This document shows, piece by piece, positions 10,878-20,292 of a DNA stretch of 64,000 nt. How positions within the stretch are numbered: position 1 is the stretch's first letter; each line of letters starts with the position of its first letter. The stretch lies in NCBI RefSeq assembly GCF_010548305.1, contig NZ_JAAGLV010000007.1, positions 298,779 to 362,778 of the forward strand, written 5' to 3'. Made by a program: the position numbers and the translations under genes. Under the pieces are notes generated by a model. The model saw only the letters and a program-made list of their open reading frames with translations. It ran no database searches and was not told the origin of the DNA. The stretch is from Streptomyces sp. SID13031 (GTDB lineage: Bacteria; Actinomycetota; Actinomycetes; Propionibacteriales; Kribbellaceae).

Positions 10878-11492
10878 TCAGCCATAGGTATCGCGGGGTC
10901 CGCGGCCGCCACGGACTGTGCGGGGCCCCTTACGCCAGCTGGGGGCGTTGGGGCCTTCGACCTTGACCAGGGTGACGGTGCCGTCGCCCAGCTCGGCGTT
11001 GAGGCGGCGCACGAGGTCAGGAGCCAGCAGGCGGACCTGCGTCGCCCAGGCAGTGGAGTCGGTACGGACCGTGAGCACGGTGTCCTGGTACGACTCGGGC
11101 TGGCAGTGGGACGCCACCTCCGGGCCGACGATCGACGGCCAGCGGGCCATCACGCCGTGGACGGCGACGTCGACCTCCCAGCCCTGCTCGCGCATCAGCC
11201 GGCCCATCGTGTTCGTCAGCAGCTGGGGATCGCGGTCGTCGGCGCGGGCGCTGCTGATCTGGTTGCCGGTCGGGTGGCGTCGGCGCGTCTTCTTGACAGG
11301 CTTGATCGGGCCCGCCCCTTTGAGCCTGCTGGCCAGCGACCTCGCCAGGTCCAGGCCGCGTTTGTCGTGCTCAGGCGCTTCGACGGACTCGCTCTCGACG
11401 CCGCTCTCAGAGGAATTCTGGCGTTCCGGCTCGCTCCGGCCAGGCTCCGTGCGAGGCGCCGGCTCGGGGCGGAGGTCGCCGTCCTCAGGCAC
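10878..11492 (-). CDS. dciA: DciA-type helicase operator (DUF721)
   Basis: 204 aa. The first 90 or so residues are charged and disordered; the DUF721 core runs from [44 protein letters not shown] through [13 protein letters not shown]. The W-x2-IVG-x2-VA-x-HC pattern is diagnostic. DciA recruits the replicative helicase DnaB in bacteria that lack DnaC/DnaI, so it acts in initiation at oriC. The gene overlaps the recF stop by 8 bp and corresponds to Rv0004. A glycine/arginine tail ([15 protein letters not shown]) could bind DNA. Confidence 0.9.
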   Translation of the reverse strand: MPEDGDLRPEPAPRTEPGRSEPERQNSSESGVESESVEAPEHDKRGLDLARSLASRLKGAGPIKPVKKTRRRHPTGNQISSARADDRDPQLLTNTMGRLMREQGWEVDVAVHGVMARWPSIVGPEVASHCQPESYQDTVLTVRTDSTAWATQVRLLAPDLVRRLNAELGDGTVTLVKVEGPNAPSWRKGPRTVRGGRGPRDTYG

Positions 11493-12621
11493 GGCGGACC
11501 ATACCGTCGCCGACCTCGAACCGTACGCCGCTCAGTTCCATCGGTACGTCGGCGCCGACCGCCGCGGTGACGAGCACCTGCTCGGCGGGTGCGACGAGCT
11601 CGGCCAGCCGATCGCGGCGACTCGTGTCGAGCTCGGCGAACACGTCATCCAGAATCAGCACCGGCTCACCCCCGTCCGTCCTGAGCAGCTCGTACGACGC
11701 CAGCCGCAACGCGAGCGCGAACGACCAGGACTCACCGTGACTCGCGTACCCCTTCGCGGGCAAGTCCCCGAGGCCGAGGACGAGGTCGTCGCGATGCGGC
11801 CCGACGAGCGAGACGCCACGGTCGAGCTCATCGTTCCGGCGCTCGATCACCGCCGCTTTGAGTACTTCGGCGAGCTGCTCACGACTCGCCACGCCGGGCT
11901 CCAGAGCGACCGACGCCTTGTACTCGAGCCGGGCATCTCCTTTGCCTCTGGCAACGGCATCGTAAGAGCCGGAGACCAACGGGCGCAGGGATTCCAGCAG
12001 CTCGAGTCGCGCTGCGAGCAGTTCTGAGCCGGTCCGGACGAGGTTGTCGTCCCACACCTCGAGGGTGCGCAATTGGTCCTCGCCACCGGAGCGACGCTGC
12101 CGGCGCGCCACCGAGGCGCTCTTGAGCAACGAGTTGCGCTGTTTCAGCACCCGGTCGTAGTCCTGCCGGACCCCGGCCAGCCGAGGAGTCCGCAGGGTGA
12201 GCAATTCGTCCAGGAACCGGCGCCGCTCGGACGGATCGCCCTTCACCAGCGCGAGGTCTTCGGGCGCAAAAAGGACCGTACGGAGCAATCCGAGCACTTC
12301 GCGCGGCCGCGGCACCGGCGATCGGTTGATCCGGGCCCGATTTGCCCTCCCAGGATTGATTTCCAGCTCGACGACCAGATCGCGATCGTGGTCGGAGTGG
12401 ATCTCGGTCCGGACGATCGCGCGCGGAGCGCCGGCCCGGACCAGGGGTGCATCGTTCGCGACCCGGTGCGAGCCGAGCGTCGCGGTGTAGTGGATCGCCT
12501 CGACGAGGTTGGTCTTGCCCTGGCCGTTCGGGCCGACGAAAGCGGTCACTCCCGCTTGGAGCTGGACCTCGGCCTGGTGGTACGACCGGAAGTCGAGCAG
12601 TCCGAGCGCGGTGACAAACAC
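11485..12621 (-). CDS. recF: DNA replication and repair protein RecF
   Basis: 378 aa from GTG 12621 (start [14 protein letters not shown], preceded by AGAGGAATT). The ORF extends 47 codons further upstream but that stretch lies between gnd and recF and does not resemble RecF. Walker A is GPNGQGKTN, the region [10 protein letters not shown] and the Walker [12 protein letters not shown] are typical for SMC-like ATPases. RecF with RecO/RecR loads RecA at gapped DNA. It lies between gnd and dciA in the replication gene block and likely shares transcription with dciA. Confidence 0.96.
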   Translation of the reverse strand: MFVTALGLLDFRSYHQAEVQLQAGVTAFVGPNGQGKTNLVEAIHYTATLGSHRVANDAPLVRAGAPRAIVRTEIHSDHDRDLVVELEINPGRANRARINRSPVPRPREVLGLLRTVLFAPEDLALVKGDPSERRRFLDELLTLRTPRLAGVRQDYDRVLKQRNSLLKSASVARRQRRSGGEDQLRTLEVWDDNLVRTGSELLAARLELLESLRPLVSGSYDAVARGKGDARLEYKASVALEPGVASREQLAEVLKAAVIERRNDELDRGVSLVGPHRDDLVLGLGDLPAKGYASHGESWSFALALRLASYELLRTDGGEPVLILDDVFAELDTSRRDRLAELVAPAEQVLVTAAVGADVPMELSGVRFEVGDGMVRRA

Positions 12622-12697
12622 CTGAATTCCTCTGCTGGGCGGATCCTGGGGCCAGTGGCCCGGGTCGCCGATCGTACCGGCGACCCGGACTACGCGC

Positions 12698-13618
12698 TCA
12701 GTGCTTGATCGGCGGTGTCGCGTACGACGGGTCTTCGCCGGCGCCCTTGACCGCGTGGCCACCGAACTGGTTGCGCATCGCGGCGATCGCCTTCATCGCG
12801 GGGGAGTCGTCCTGGCGGGACGAGAACCGGGCGAACAGCGACGCGGCGATCGCCGGCACCGGTACTGCGTGGTCGATCGCGGCCTCGACGGTCCAGCGGC
12901 CCTCGCCCGAGTCGTCGGCGTAGCCGCGGATCTTGTCCAGGTGGGTGTCTTCCTTGAGCGCGTTGACCATCAGGTCGAGCAGCCAGGACCGGATCACCGT
13001 GCCCTCGCGCCAGGAGTCGAACGCCTCCGGCACGTTCTCGACGATGTCGGCGGCCTCGAGCAGCTCGAATCCCTCGGCGTACGCCTGCATGATCGCGTAC
13101 TCGATGCCGTTGTGGACCATCTTGGCGAAGTGGCCGGCGCCGACCTTGCCGGCGTGCACGAAACCGAACTCGCCCTCGGGCTTGAGCGCGGTGAAGATCG
13201 GCATCACGGTCGCGACGGTATCGGCGTCGCCGCCGCACATCAGCGCGTATCCGTTCTCGAGACCCCAGACACCACCGGACACACCACAGTCGACTAACTT
13301 GATGCCCTTGTGGGACAGCAGTTCGGCCCGCCGGATGTCATCGGTCCAGCGGCTGTTGCCACCGTCGATCACGATGTCGCCCTCGGACAGCAACTCGGCC
13401 AGCTCGGCCAGTACCGGGTCGATGGCCTGGACCGGCACCATCACCCAGACGATCTTCGGTTGGTCCGTCGCCGTCAGCTTGCCGACCATATCGGCCAGGT
13501 CGGTGGCATCGGAGATGGCTTGGTTGTGATCGAAACCGACGACTGTCAGGCCTGCGCCGCGGATCCGCTCGCGCATGTTGCCGCCCATCTTGCCGAGACC
13601 GACAAGGCCGAGCTCCAT
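12698..13618 (-). CDS. gnd: 6-phosphogluconate dehydrogenase, short NAD-type form
   Basis: 306 aa, shorter than the 470-residue dimeric enzymes and typical of the GntZ/YqeC-type tetrameric form. The N-terminal Rossmann motif is [12 protein letters not shown], followed by substrate loop GGNSRW and the catalytic region [21 protein letters not shown] with the lysine in [20 protein letters not shown]. It oxidatively decarboxylates 6-phosphogluconate to ribulose 5-phosphate; the FDHNQ stretch after the glycine loop fits NAD rather than NADP preference, which is inference. It sits between dnaN and recF, as in Streptomyces and relatives, an arrangement without obvious functional logic. Confidence 0.93.
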   Translation of the reverse strand: MELGLVGLGKMGGNMRERIRGAGLTVVGFDHNQAISDATDLADMVGKLTATDQPKIVWVMVPVQAIDPVLAELAELLSEGDIVIDGGNSRWTDDIRRAELLSHKGIKLVDCGVSGGVWGLENGYALMCGGDADTVATVMPIFTALKPEGEFGFVHAGKVGAGHFAKMVHNGIEYAIMQAYAEGFELLEAADIVENVPEAFDSWREGTVIRSWLLDLMVNALKEDTHLDKIRGYADDSGEGRWTVEAAIDHAVPVPAIAASLFARFSSRQDDSPAMKAIAAMRNQFGGHAVKGAGEDPSYATPPIKH

Positions 13619-13652
13619 CGTGATTCCCCTTGTTCTGTTGGCGTCGTGAGGT

Positions 13653-14798
13653 TCAGCTGTTCAGGCGGACCGGCATCAGCACGTACCGGAACTCGCTGAT
13701 CGGCTCGCCGTCGAAGTCCTTCACGCCGGTCAGTTCGGCCGGCTTCGTCGCCTGCGTGAAGGCCAGGTGCGCGACCGAGGTGCCGATCGCGTTCAGACCG
13801 TCCAGCAGGTACGTCGGGTTGAAGCCCACGGTAACCGGCTCGCCAACCACCCGGGCCTCGATCGACTCGGATGCCTGCGCCTCGTCGCCGCTGCCGGCGT
13901 CGAGCGTCACGGTGTCCTCGGAGAACGTCAGCCGGACCGGTGCGTTCCGCTCGGCCACCAGGGCGACGCGCTTGACCGCCTCGACCAGGGTCGCGGTGTC
14001 GATCCGGACCCGGGTCGCGATCGCCGCGTCGGTCGGGATGATGCCGCGGACCTTCGGGAACTCGCCGTCGAGCAACCGGGTGGTGGCGCGCCGGTTGCCA
14101 CCGGACACCTCGCCCTCGAAACCGACGATGCCTTCGCCGCTGCCAGGAGTTGCCAGGGAGACGATGATGTCGGTTCCGGTCATCGCCTTCGCGGTTTCCG
14201 ACAGCACGCGGGCTGGGATAAGGGCTGCTGCAGAGGCATCCGGGCTGTTCGGGTTCCATTCGAGCTCGCGGATCGCCAACCGGTACCGGTCGGTGGCCAG
14301 CAACGAGATAGTGGATCCCTCGATCTCGACCCGGACTCCGGTCAGTACCGGAAGCGTGTCCTCGCGGCCCGCCGCGGTGACGACCTGAGCGACCGCCTGG
14401 GCGAAAACGTCGCTGCGGACGGTGCCGCTGGCCGCCGGGAGATCCGGCAGAGCCGGATATTCCTCTGTAGGAAGCGTTTGGAGCGTGAATCGGGACGTGC
14501 CACAGGTGACTTGCGCCTTCGCGCCGTCCACCGAGATGTCCACGGGCTGATTCGGGAGACTCTTCGAGATGTCAGCGACAAGCCTGCCGGAGATCAGGCA
14601 CTTGCCGGTGTCGGCCACCTGGGCCGGCACGGTCACGCGGACGGAGGTCTCGTAGTCGAATCCGGACAGGGTGATCTGTCCTTCCTCGGCTTCGACAAGC
14701 AGTCCGGCAAGGATCGGAACGCTGGGACGACTGGGCAAACTGCGCGCGGCCCAGGCCACCGACTCGGCCAGTACGTCGCGCTCGACGCGAAACTTCAC
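13653..14798 (-). CDS. dnaN: DNA polymerase III beta clamp
   Basis: 381 aa from GTG 14798, with AGGAGG 8 nt upstream; the longer ORF start at 14867 gives an unrelated basic leader. Three clamp domains are seen, beginning KFRVERDVLAESVAWAARSLPSRP and ending FRYVLMPVRLNS, the conserved M-P-x-R-L terminus that closes the clamp. It forms the sliding clamp that tethers DNA polymerase III and other factors. It lies directly beside oriC and is transcribed away from it. Confidence 0.97.
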   Translation of the reverse strand: MKFRVERDVLAESVAWAARSLPSRPSVPILAGLLVEAEEGQITLSGFDYETSVRVTVPAQVADTGKCLISGRLVADISKSLPNQPVDISVDGAKAQVTCGTSRFTLQTLPTEEYPALPDLPAASGTVRSDVFAQAVAQVVTAAGREDTLPVLTGVRVEIEGSTISLLATDRYRLAIRELEWNPNSPDASAAALIPARVLSETAKAMTGTDIIVSLATPGSGEGIVGFEGEVSGGNRRATTRLLDGEFPKVRGIIPTDAAIATRVRIDTATLVEAVKRVALVAERNAPVRLTFSEDTVTLDAGSGDEAQASESIEARVVGEPVTVGFNPTYLLDGLNAIGTSVAHLAFTQATKPAELTGVKDFDGEPISEFRYVLMPVRLNS

Positions 14799-14919
14799 CG
14801 CTGGGTGCCTCCTGTTTCGGCTGTGTGCCAGGCAGATCCTGCCACGGACAGATGTGATGTGTGCCAACCGGGCTTGACGTGGCGGTTCGGGCGGGTCGCG
14901 TCCCCGTCGTTCTGCTGCT

Positions 14920-15245
14920 CGTGGGGACAGCCTGACAGGCCGGTCCGGAGGACCGTCGGGCAGGTGCGAAATCCGAGTTTTCCCCAGGTTGGGCCGCCAG
15001 AACCAATTTCGGACTTCGATCTAACTAGGGATTCCATAGGGTTCTTCGCACCTGTGGATTGTGTGGAAAAGCGACGAGTTCGCAGGTCAGGTGCCGTTTT
15101 GCCCTGGGGACGAACTGTGGACGAATTACGGGCAAACCGTGGACGGCTGGGTACGACGGATCTTGTCCCCACAGGCAATCCACAGATTGCGGAAGTGTGT
15201 CCACCGAGATACCCACAGTTATCCACAGCTCTGTCCCCAGGCTGT
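14920..15245. other. oriC: oriC: DnaA-box cluster between dnaN and dnaA
   Basis: The 511-bp gap between dnaN and dnaA has no gene. DnaA-box-like 9-mers include TTATCCACA (15219-15227, perfect), TTGTCCCCA (15163-15171), CAATCCACA (15176-15184), CTGTCCCCA (15231-15239), and in the opposite sense TGTGGATTG (15053), TGTGGAAAA (15062), TGGGGACGA (15105), TGTGGACGA (15116) and TGGGGACAG (14922). A relatively AT-rich stretch at 15001-15052 (around TCTAACTAGGGATTCCATAG) is a candidate unwinding element. Actinobacterial origins lie between dnaA and dnaN, and box density fits. Confidence 0.9.
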
Positions 15246-15309
15246 GAGGTTCGTGTGACCGCGTCGTAGCGCTTGGCGTACACGCTTTTCGACCCGGTCA
15301 CACGGCCCC

Positions 15310-16974
15310 TCATTGCTGCTTGGCCTGATGCTTGATCCGGTTGGTCAGCTCGGTGACCTGGTTGAAGACGCTGCGCCGTTCCGACATCAGTTGCCGGATC
15401 TTCCGCTCGGCATGCATCACGGTGGTGTGGTCGCGGCCACCGAACTGCTGACCGATCTTGGGCAACGACAGATCGGTGAGTTCGCGGCACAGGTACATGG
15501 CGATCTGCCGGGCGGTCACGAGCACCCGGCTACGGCTCGAACCACACAGGTCGTCGATCGACAGTCCGAAGTACGAGGCGGTCTGGCCCATGATCATGCT
15601 GGCCGTCACCTCGGGCTTGCTGCCTTCGGGGATCAGGTCCTTCAGCACGATCTCGGCCAGGGACAGATCGACCGGCTGCCGGTTGAGGCTGGCGAACGCG
15701 GTGACCCGGATCAGTGCGCCTTCGAGCTCACGGATGTTCGTCTGCACCTTGCTCGCGATGAACTCGAGCACCTCGGGCGGCGCGGTCAGCCGCTCGGTCG
15801 CGGCCTTCTTGCGCAGGATCGCGATCCGGGTCTCGAGGTCGGGCGGCTGGATGTCGGTGATCAGGCCCCACTCGAACCGGTTGCGCAGCCGGTCCTCCAG
15901 CGCCTCGAGCCGTTTCGGCGCGCGGTCGGAGCTGATCACGATCTGCTTGTTCGCGTTGTGGAGCGTGTTGAAGGTGTGGAAGAACTCTTCCTGGGTCTGG
16001 ATCTTGCCTTCCAGGAACTGGATGTCGTCGATCAGCAGGACGTCGACGTCGCGGTATCGGCGCTGGAACTGAGCGGCCTTGTCGTCGCGGATCGCGTTGA
16101 TGAAGTCGTTGGTGAACTCTTCGCTGGAGACATAACGGACGCGGGCGCCGGTGTAGAGACTGCGGACGTAGTGCCCGATCGCGTGCAAGAGGTGGGTCTT
16201 GCCCAAGCCGGAGTCGCCGTAGATCAACTGCGGGTTGTACGCCTTGCCCGGCGCCTCGGCGACCGCGACGGCCGCGGCGTGCGCGAACCGGTTCGAGCTG
16301 CCGATGACGAAGGTCTCGAACGTGTACTTCGGGTTGAGTCGCGCCTCACCCTGCGAATCGGTCGGCGGCTGGAACTGGGCCGATCCGTTCGGCGGCGGCG
16401 CTACCGACCCGAGCGGCGGCGGCGAGATCTGCGCGACCGGCTCGGTGTGCTGCGGAATATGCGTCGGCTCCTGCAGACCCTGATGGACCGGCTGGTGCGG
16501 TGGTTGCTGCACCGGCTGATGGGTCGGTTGGTGCAGGGGCTGGTGCAGCGGCTGATGGACGGGCTGATGCATGGGCTGGCCGAACGGCTGAGTGAGCGGC
16601 AGGTTCGGCGGCTGGTTGAGCGGCGACTGGATCACCGGCGCCGGCTCCCGTACTACGGGCTTCGGTGTCGGCGCCGGCTCGCGCAGCTCGGGATCGAGCG
16701 ACGGGTCGACGGTGACGGCAATCCGGATGTCCCGGCCGAAGCTCTCGGTGAGGATGCGCTCCAGGTCCGGCCGAAGCCGGGTCTCGAGCTGGCCGCGGGT
16801 GAAATCGTCGGGGACGGCGACGATCGCGGTGCTCTCGTGCAGGGTGACCGGCCGGGAGTTCGTCAGCCAGGCACGCTGGTTCGGTGGCAGTCCGGCGAGG
16901 ACCCTGGTCCAGGCAACATCCAGATCATTCACTTCCGCCTTGCTCTCCGCATTGGCGGACTGGTCCTCGACCAC
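15310..16974 (-). CDS. dnaA: Chromosomal replication initiator DnaA
   Basis: 554 aa from GTG 16974 ([11 protein letters not shown], preceded by GGGGAG); GTG 16932 ([11 protein letters not shown]) is an alternative. Domain I is about residues 15-85. Domain II is long and disordered, with nine His-Gln-Pro tetrapeptide repeats (about residues 129-165). Domain III has Walker [10 protein letters not shown] and Walker [12 protein letters not shown]. Domain IV ends with [15 protein letters not shown], the helix-turn-helix that reads DnaA boxes. It melts oriC and loads DnaB. Box clusters flank the gene on both sides, consistent with autoregulation. Confidence 0.97.
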   Translation of the reverse strand: MVEDQSANAESKAEVNDLDVAWTRVLAGLPPNQRAWLTNSRPVTLHESTAIVAVPDDFTRGQLETRLRPDLERILTESFGRDIRIAVTVDPSLDPELREPAPTPKPVVREPAPVIQSPLNQPPNLPLTQPFGQPMHQPVHQPLHQPLHQPTHQPVQQPPHQPVHQGLQEPTHIPQHTEPVAQISPPPLGSVAPPPNGSAQFQPPTDSQGEARLNPKYTFETFVIGSSNRFAHAAAVAVAEAPGKAYNPQLIYGDSGLGKTHLLHAIGHYVRSLYTGARVRYVSSEEFTNDFINAIRDDKAAQFQRRYRDVDVLLIDDIQFLEGKIQTQEEFFHTFNTLHNANKQIVISSDRAPKRLEALEDRLRNRFEWGLITDIQPPDLETRIAILRKKAATERLTAPPEVLEFIASKVQTNIRELEGALIRVTAFASLNRQPVDLSLAEIVLKDLIPEGSKPEVTASMIMGQTASYFGLSIDDLCGSSRSRVLVTARQIAMYLCRELTDLSLPKIGQQFGGRDHTTVMHAERKIRQLMSERRSVFNQVTELTNRIKHQAKQQ

Positions 16975-17614
16975 GCGTTGCTCCCCGAATCCTTCGCTGC
17001 GGTGGCCACCGCTCCCGGGCTGGTTCCCGGTACAACGCGACCTTTCGACCCGGCACCCCACCCGTGCTGCCGGTCGGCCGCACGTAGCAGTTGCTTTCTC
17101 CTCAGCCGGTTTTCCTCATTGTCCACATCCTTGTCCACAGTTGTGAACGAAGCGTGGAGCTACTTGGTTACCGGTCTCGGGGTGTGGGACCTCTGGTGTG
17201 AGGGGCTGACGCTAACAAGTCCGCCCACACCGCTTCAAGCCGTCATCCACAGGCTATGGGCCTCAAATTGGGGGCAACCTGCGGCGTGTCGGGTAGACGC
17301 CGGAGCGTAGTCATGTTCAGCGTCCCGGCAATCTGTCGCCCTGTGTAGCTGTGGTGACCTGCCAGTGACGGGTTGCTGAAGGGTCGTTTCATCCACAGGC
17401 CTGTGGATAAGTATGGGGACGGCTGGTTTGACCTGTCCACAGGGCGCCACGTACCGTGGATCAGTCGGTGTTGAACCGGCCGTTTCGTGCTGCGCTCCCT
17501 GCGGGACCATCCTTTCCGACGGTTTCCAGAGGTGAGCACAGAGCCAGGTACCAGGGGCAGATCTATCAGTGGATTTGTCGACAAATGTGATCTCGAGTAA
17601 CCGGAGTCATTCCA
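16975..17614. promoter_or_regulatory. dnaA-rpmH divergent region with second DnaA-box cluster
   Basis: 640 bp without a gene. DnaA-box-like sites: TTGTCCACA at 17119-17127 and 17131-17139 (tandem), TCATCCACA at 17243-17251 and 17389-17397, TGTGGATAA at 17402-17410, TGGGGACGG at 17414-17422 and CTGTCCACA at 17433-17441. The 17389-17441 group forms back-to-back pairs. The region must hold the dnaA and rpmH promoters, so DnaA probably controls both. It could be part of a bipartite origin. Confidence 0.75.
17428..17457 (+). promoter_or_regulatory. Candidate rpmH promoter overlapping a DnaA box
   Basis: TTGACC (17428-17433) and TACCGT (17452-17457) are separated by 18 bp, fitting a housekeeping sigma promoter. 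A DnaA-box-like CTGTCCACA lies from the -35 into the spacer and four more boxes lie just upstream. It is 157 bp before the rpmH start. Confidence 0.45.
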
Positions 17615-17752
17615 GTGAGCAAGCGGACGTTCCAGCCGAACAACCGTCGTCGGCACAAGAAGCACGGCTTCCGTCTTCGGATGCGTACCCGTGCGGGTCG
17701 CGCCATCCTCGCAACGCGTCGTGCGAAGGGTCGCCAGCGCCTCGCGGCCTGA
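17615..17752 (+). CDS. rpmH: 50S ribosomal protein L34
   Basis: 45 aa starting at GTG 17615 ([19 protein letters not shown]) and ending [22 protein letters not shown] and [10 protein letters not shown] are diagnostic of bL34, an rRNA-binding protein of the large subunit. GGAG precedes the start. It is too short for the usual ORF cut-off. The gene heads the conserved rpmH-rnpA-yidD-yidC-khpB-rsmG-parA-parB series running away from oriC. Confidence 0.97.
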   Translation: MSKRTFQPNNRRRHKKHGFRLRMRTRAGRAILATRRAKGRQRLAA

Positions 17753-17782
17753 CGCCGTTGAGCTGGCGACGGTGACCACCTC

Positions 17783-18142
17783 GTGTTACCCGCGTCGAAC
17801 CGGCTGCGCCGGTCCGACGACTTCCGTCGCGCCGTCCGTACCGGACGCCGCGCGGGTCGGCGCGCCGTTGTGGTCCATCTGTTGCCGGGGTCCGGCCCGA
17901 CGGCCGAGCCCGCTCGAGTCGGATTCGTGGTGAACAAGGCGGTGGGCAATGCGGTTCTGCGGAACCGCGTCCACCGCCGTCTGCGCGCTTTGATGGCGGC
18001 GCAGCTCCCCGGCCTGCCGGCCGGCAGCCTGACCGTGGTTCGGGCGCTGCCGCCGTCGGGCTCTTCGTCGTACGGGGAGCTCGAGGCCGATGTGCAGGCT
18101 GCGCTACGGCGGGTCCTGACGGAGCCGAAAGACATGCGATGA
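17783..18142 (+). CDS. rnpA: Ribonuclease P protein component
   Basis: 119 aa from GTG 17783, 30 bp after rpmH. The RNase P protein motif [21 protein letters not shown] (RNR box, about residues 52-70) binds the catalytic RNA and pre-tRNA leader. It begins [23 protein letters not shown], typical for the family. It processes tRNA 5' ends with the RNA subunit encoded elsewhere. Its stop overlaps the yidD start (ATGA). Confidence 0.95.
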   Translation: MLPASNRLRRSDDFRRAVRTGRRAGRRAVVVHLLPGSGPTAEPARVGFVVNKAVGNAVLRNRVHRRLRALMAAQLPGLPAGSLTVVRALPPSGSSSYGELEADVQAALRRVLTEPKDMR

Positions 18143-18450
18143 AGATCGCGCCCGTCAAGTACGGGATCATCGGCTTTCTGAAGTTGTACCGGAAGTTCGT
18201 CAGCCCGATGTACGGGCAGGTGTGCCGGTTCTACCCCAGTTGTTCTGCTTACGCCCTGGAAGCGGTCGAACGCCACGGTGCGGTGCGCGGTAGCTGGCTG
18301 GCGGCGAGGAGACTCGCCCGCTGCCACCCGTGGAACCCCGGCGGCTACGACCCCGTTCCCCCCACAGATGTCGACCAGCGCGGAGATGCAGTCTCCGCCA
18401 ACCAGCCCGGGCCGTCAGCTGACGGCGGGCCTGTGCAGCGAGGTGCTTGA
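18139..18450 (+). CDS. yidD: Membrane protein insertion efficiency factor YidD
   Basis: 103 aa. The core [39 protein letters not shown] and [16 protein letters not shown] matches the YidD (haemolysin) family, with its three conserved cysteines. An amphipathic N-terminus sits at the inner membrane and helps YidC insert proteins. The ATG overlaps the rnpA stop, and its own stop (TGA) abuts the yidC GTG. The last 25 residues are a variable polar tail. Confidence 0.95.
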   Translation: MKIAPVKYGIIGFLKLYRKFVSPMYGQVCRFYPSCSAYALEAVERHGAVRGSWLAARRLARCHPWNPGGYDPVPPTDVDQRGDAVSANQPGPSADGGPVQRGA

Positions 18451-19656
18451 GTGATTCTTCAGTCCATCCCCGAACTCGCATTGTGGGACGGGATCGTAGA
18501 CGTTTTCAACGCCGTCATGACGCCGCTGTACTGGGCGGTCTCGGCGCTGCTGGTGGGATGGCACTGGCTGCTGTCGCAGGTGTTCGATCCGGACAGCGGC
18601 TGGGCCTGGGCGCTCTCCATCGCCGGCCTGACGATCATCATCCGGACGCTGCTGATCCCGCTGTTCGTGCGGCAGATCCGCTCGAGCCGGAACATGCAGT
18701 TGCTGCAGCCGAAGATGAAGGAGCTGCAGAAGAAGTACGGCCATGACCGGGAGAAGCTCGGTCAGGAAATGATGAAGCTTTACAAGGACACGGGCACCAA
18801 CCCGTTCTCCTCCTGCCTGCCGCTGCTGCTGCAGTCGCCGATCTTCCTGGCACTGTTCCGGGTCCTCGACTACGCGTCGAAGGGCAAGTGGCACAGCGAG
18901 ATCATGAAGCCGCACGTCGACTCGCTGCAGCACGCGAAGATCTTCGGCGCGGAGATCTCGCAGACCTTCCTGAAGGCGAACGGCGACGGCGCCAACAACG
19001 TCAAGATCGTCGCGATCGTGCTGATCCTGCTGATGACCGGCACGATGTTCACCACGCAGCTCCAGCTGATGCGCAAGAACATGCCGAAGGAGGCCCTCGA
19101 GGGCCAGGCGGCGCAGATGCAGAAGATCATGCTCTACGTCTTCCCGGTGTTCTTCCTGATCGGTGGCTTCAACTTCCCGATCGGTGTGCTCATCTACTGG
19201 TTCGTCTCGAACGTGTGGACGATGGGCCAGCAGTTCTACGTGATCCGCCGTAACCCGGCCCCGGGGACGCCTGCCTTCGACGCGATGGAGGCTCGCAAGC
19301 GCGAGCACAACCTGCGCGCCGGCCGGCCGGCCGACGAGGGCCTGGGCGATGCCGAGGAGGGCTCGGTCGCAACCGACCGTCGGCCGGCGAACCGGCAGCA
19401 GCCGAAGCGTCAGTCGCGTAGTACGCGCAAGGTCAGTGAGCCGTCGGTACAGGACACGCCCAAGGTGCAGGACACCCCGAAGGTGTCGAGCAACGGCCAG
19501 CAGCCGGTCAAGAAGGCCGCCGCGGCCAAGCAGACATCCGGACAGGCCTCGGGTGGCAAGCGTCAGCCGGCCGCGAAGTCGCGTGCCGCTCGTCAGGCCG
19601 CCCAGAAGAAGGCAGCGCAGAAGAAGCCCGGTGGTGGCTCCTCCGGCCGCTCCTGA
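18451..19656 (+). CDS. yidC: Membrane protein insertase YidC
   Basis: 401 aa starting at GTG 18451 immediately after the yidD stop. The Oxa1 core has helices around MTPLYWAVSALLVGWHWLL, LSIAGLTIIIRTLLIPLFVRQIRSSR (conserved groove arginine), a coiled hairpin with QPKMKELQKKYG, and later IVLILLMTGTMF and PVFFLIGGFNFPIGVLIYWFVSN. It inserts proteins into the membrane alone or with SecYEG. The C-terminal 100 residues are a basic Lys/Gln/Ala-rich tail (KKAAQKKPGGG) that may contact the ribosome, as in other Gram-positive YidC proteins. Confidence 0.96.
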   Translation: MILQSIPELALWDGIVDVFNAVMTPLYWAVSALLVGWHWLLSQVFDPDSGWAWALSIAGLTIIIRTLLIPLFVRQIRSSRNMQLLQPKMKELQKKYGHDREKLGQEMMKLYKDTGTNPFSSCLPLLLQSPIFLALFRVLDYASKGKWHSEIMKPHVDSLQHAKIFGAEISQTFLKANGDGANNVKIVAIVLILLMTGTMFTTQLQLMRKNMPKEALEGQAAQMQKIMLYVFPVFFLIGGFNFPIGVLIYWFVSNVWTMGQQFYVIRRNPAPGTPAFDAMEARKREHNLRAGRPADEGLGDAEEGSVATDRRPANRQQPKRQSRSTRKVSEPSVQDTPKVQDTPKVSSNGQQPVKKAAAAKQTSGQASGGKRQPAAKSRAARQAAQKKAAQKKPGGGSSGRS

Positions 19657-19757
19657 CGCCTGTCGTCCGGACCGCCGGCTGAACCGGCACCCCGTTTTCT
19701 CTGCTGTGTACGACTTGGGTCCCCGTGGGGCGGATCTCGAAATGTGAAGGAGTGGCC

Positions 19758-20276
19758 GTGAGCGACGGCATGCAGGACACCGAGACGGCAACCGCGCCGG
19801 CAGACCAGCCGGGCGACCGGTTGAAGGCACTGGAGGCCGAGAGCGACATCGCGGCCGACTACCTGGAAGAGCTGCTGGACATCGCCGATCTCGACGGCGA
19901 TATCGATATGGACATCGACGGCGACCGCGCAGCGGTGTCGATCGTCGGCGCCGACCTGAGCAACCTGGTCGGCGAGAACGGCAAGGTGCTCGAGGCGTTG
20001 CAGGAGCTGACCCGGCTGGCGGTCTACCGGGAGACCGGTGAGCGGTCGCGGTTGATGCTCGACGTGTCGAACTACCGGGCGAACCGCAAGACCGAGCTCG
20101 AAGAGGTCGGCCGCAAGGCGGTCGACGAGGTGAAGGTTTCGGGGGAGGCGGTGAAGCTCGCTCCGATGACGCCGTTCGAGCGCAAGGTCGTCCACGATGT
20201 CGTCGCGGCGGCCGGCCTGACCAGCGAGTCCGAGGGCGAGGAGCCGCGTCGTCGGGTCGTCGTCCAGCCCGCATGA
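19758..20276 (+). CDS. khpB: KhpB/Jag RNA-binding protein (KH-R3H)
   Basis: 172 aa from GTG 19758, which follows GAAGGAG; the ORF could begin at 19725 but without a site. Residues 30-95 hold the KH-like fold (LEELLDIADLDGDIDMDIDGDRAAVSIV, LVGENGKVLEALQELTRLAV) and residues 96-160 an R3H domain (RSRLMLDVSNYRANRKTELEEVGRKA, MTPFERKVVHD). The variant Jag lacks the long Jag-N domain, as in other actinobacteria (Rv3920c). It binds RNA with KhpA and affects cell elongation. It sits between yidC and rsmG. Confidence 0.93.
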   Translation: MSDGMQDTETATAPADQPGDRLKALEAESDIAADYLEELLDIADLDGDIDMDIDGDRAAVSIVGADLSNLVGENGKVLEALQELTRLAVYRETGERSRLMLDVSNYRANRKTELEEVGRKAVDEVKVSGEAVKLAPMTPFERKVVHDVVAAAGLTSESEGEEPRRRVVVQPA

Positions 20277-20292
20277 ACGCCGCGTCCTGCTC

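Noticed and set aside
12622..12762. 47-codon N-terminal extension of recF
   Set aside because: Basic, not RecF-like, no ribosome-binding site; GTG 12621 gives the normal protein.
15313..17310. 665-codon plus-strand ORF antisense to dnaA
   Set aside because: Shadow of dnaA extending into the box-rich promoter; no domain recognised.
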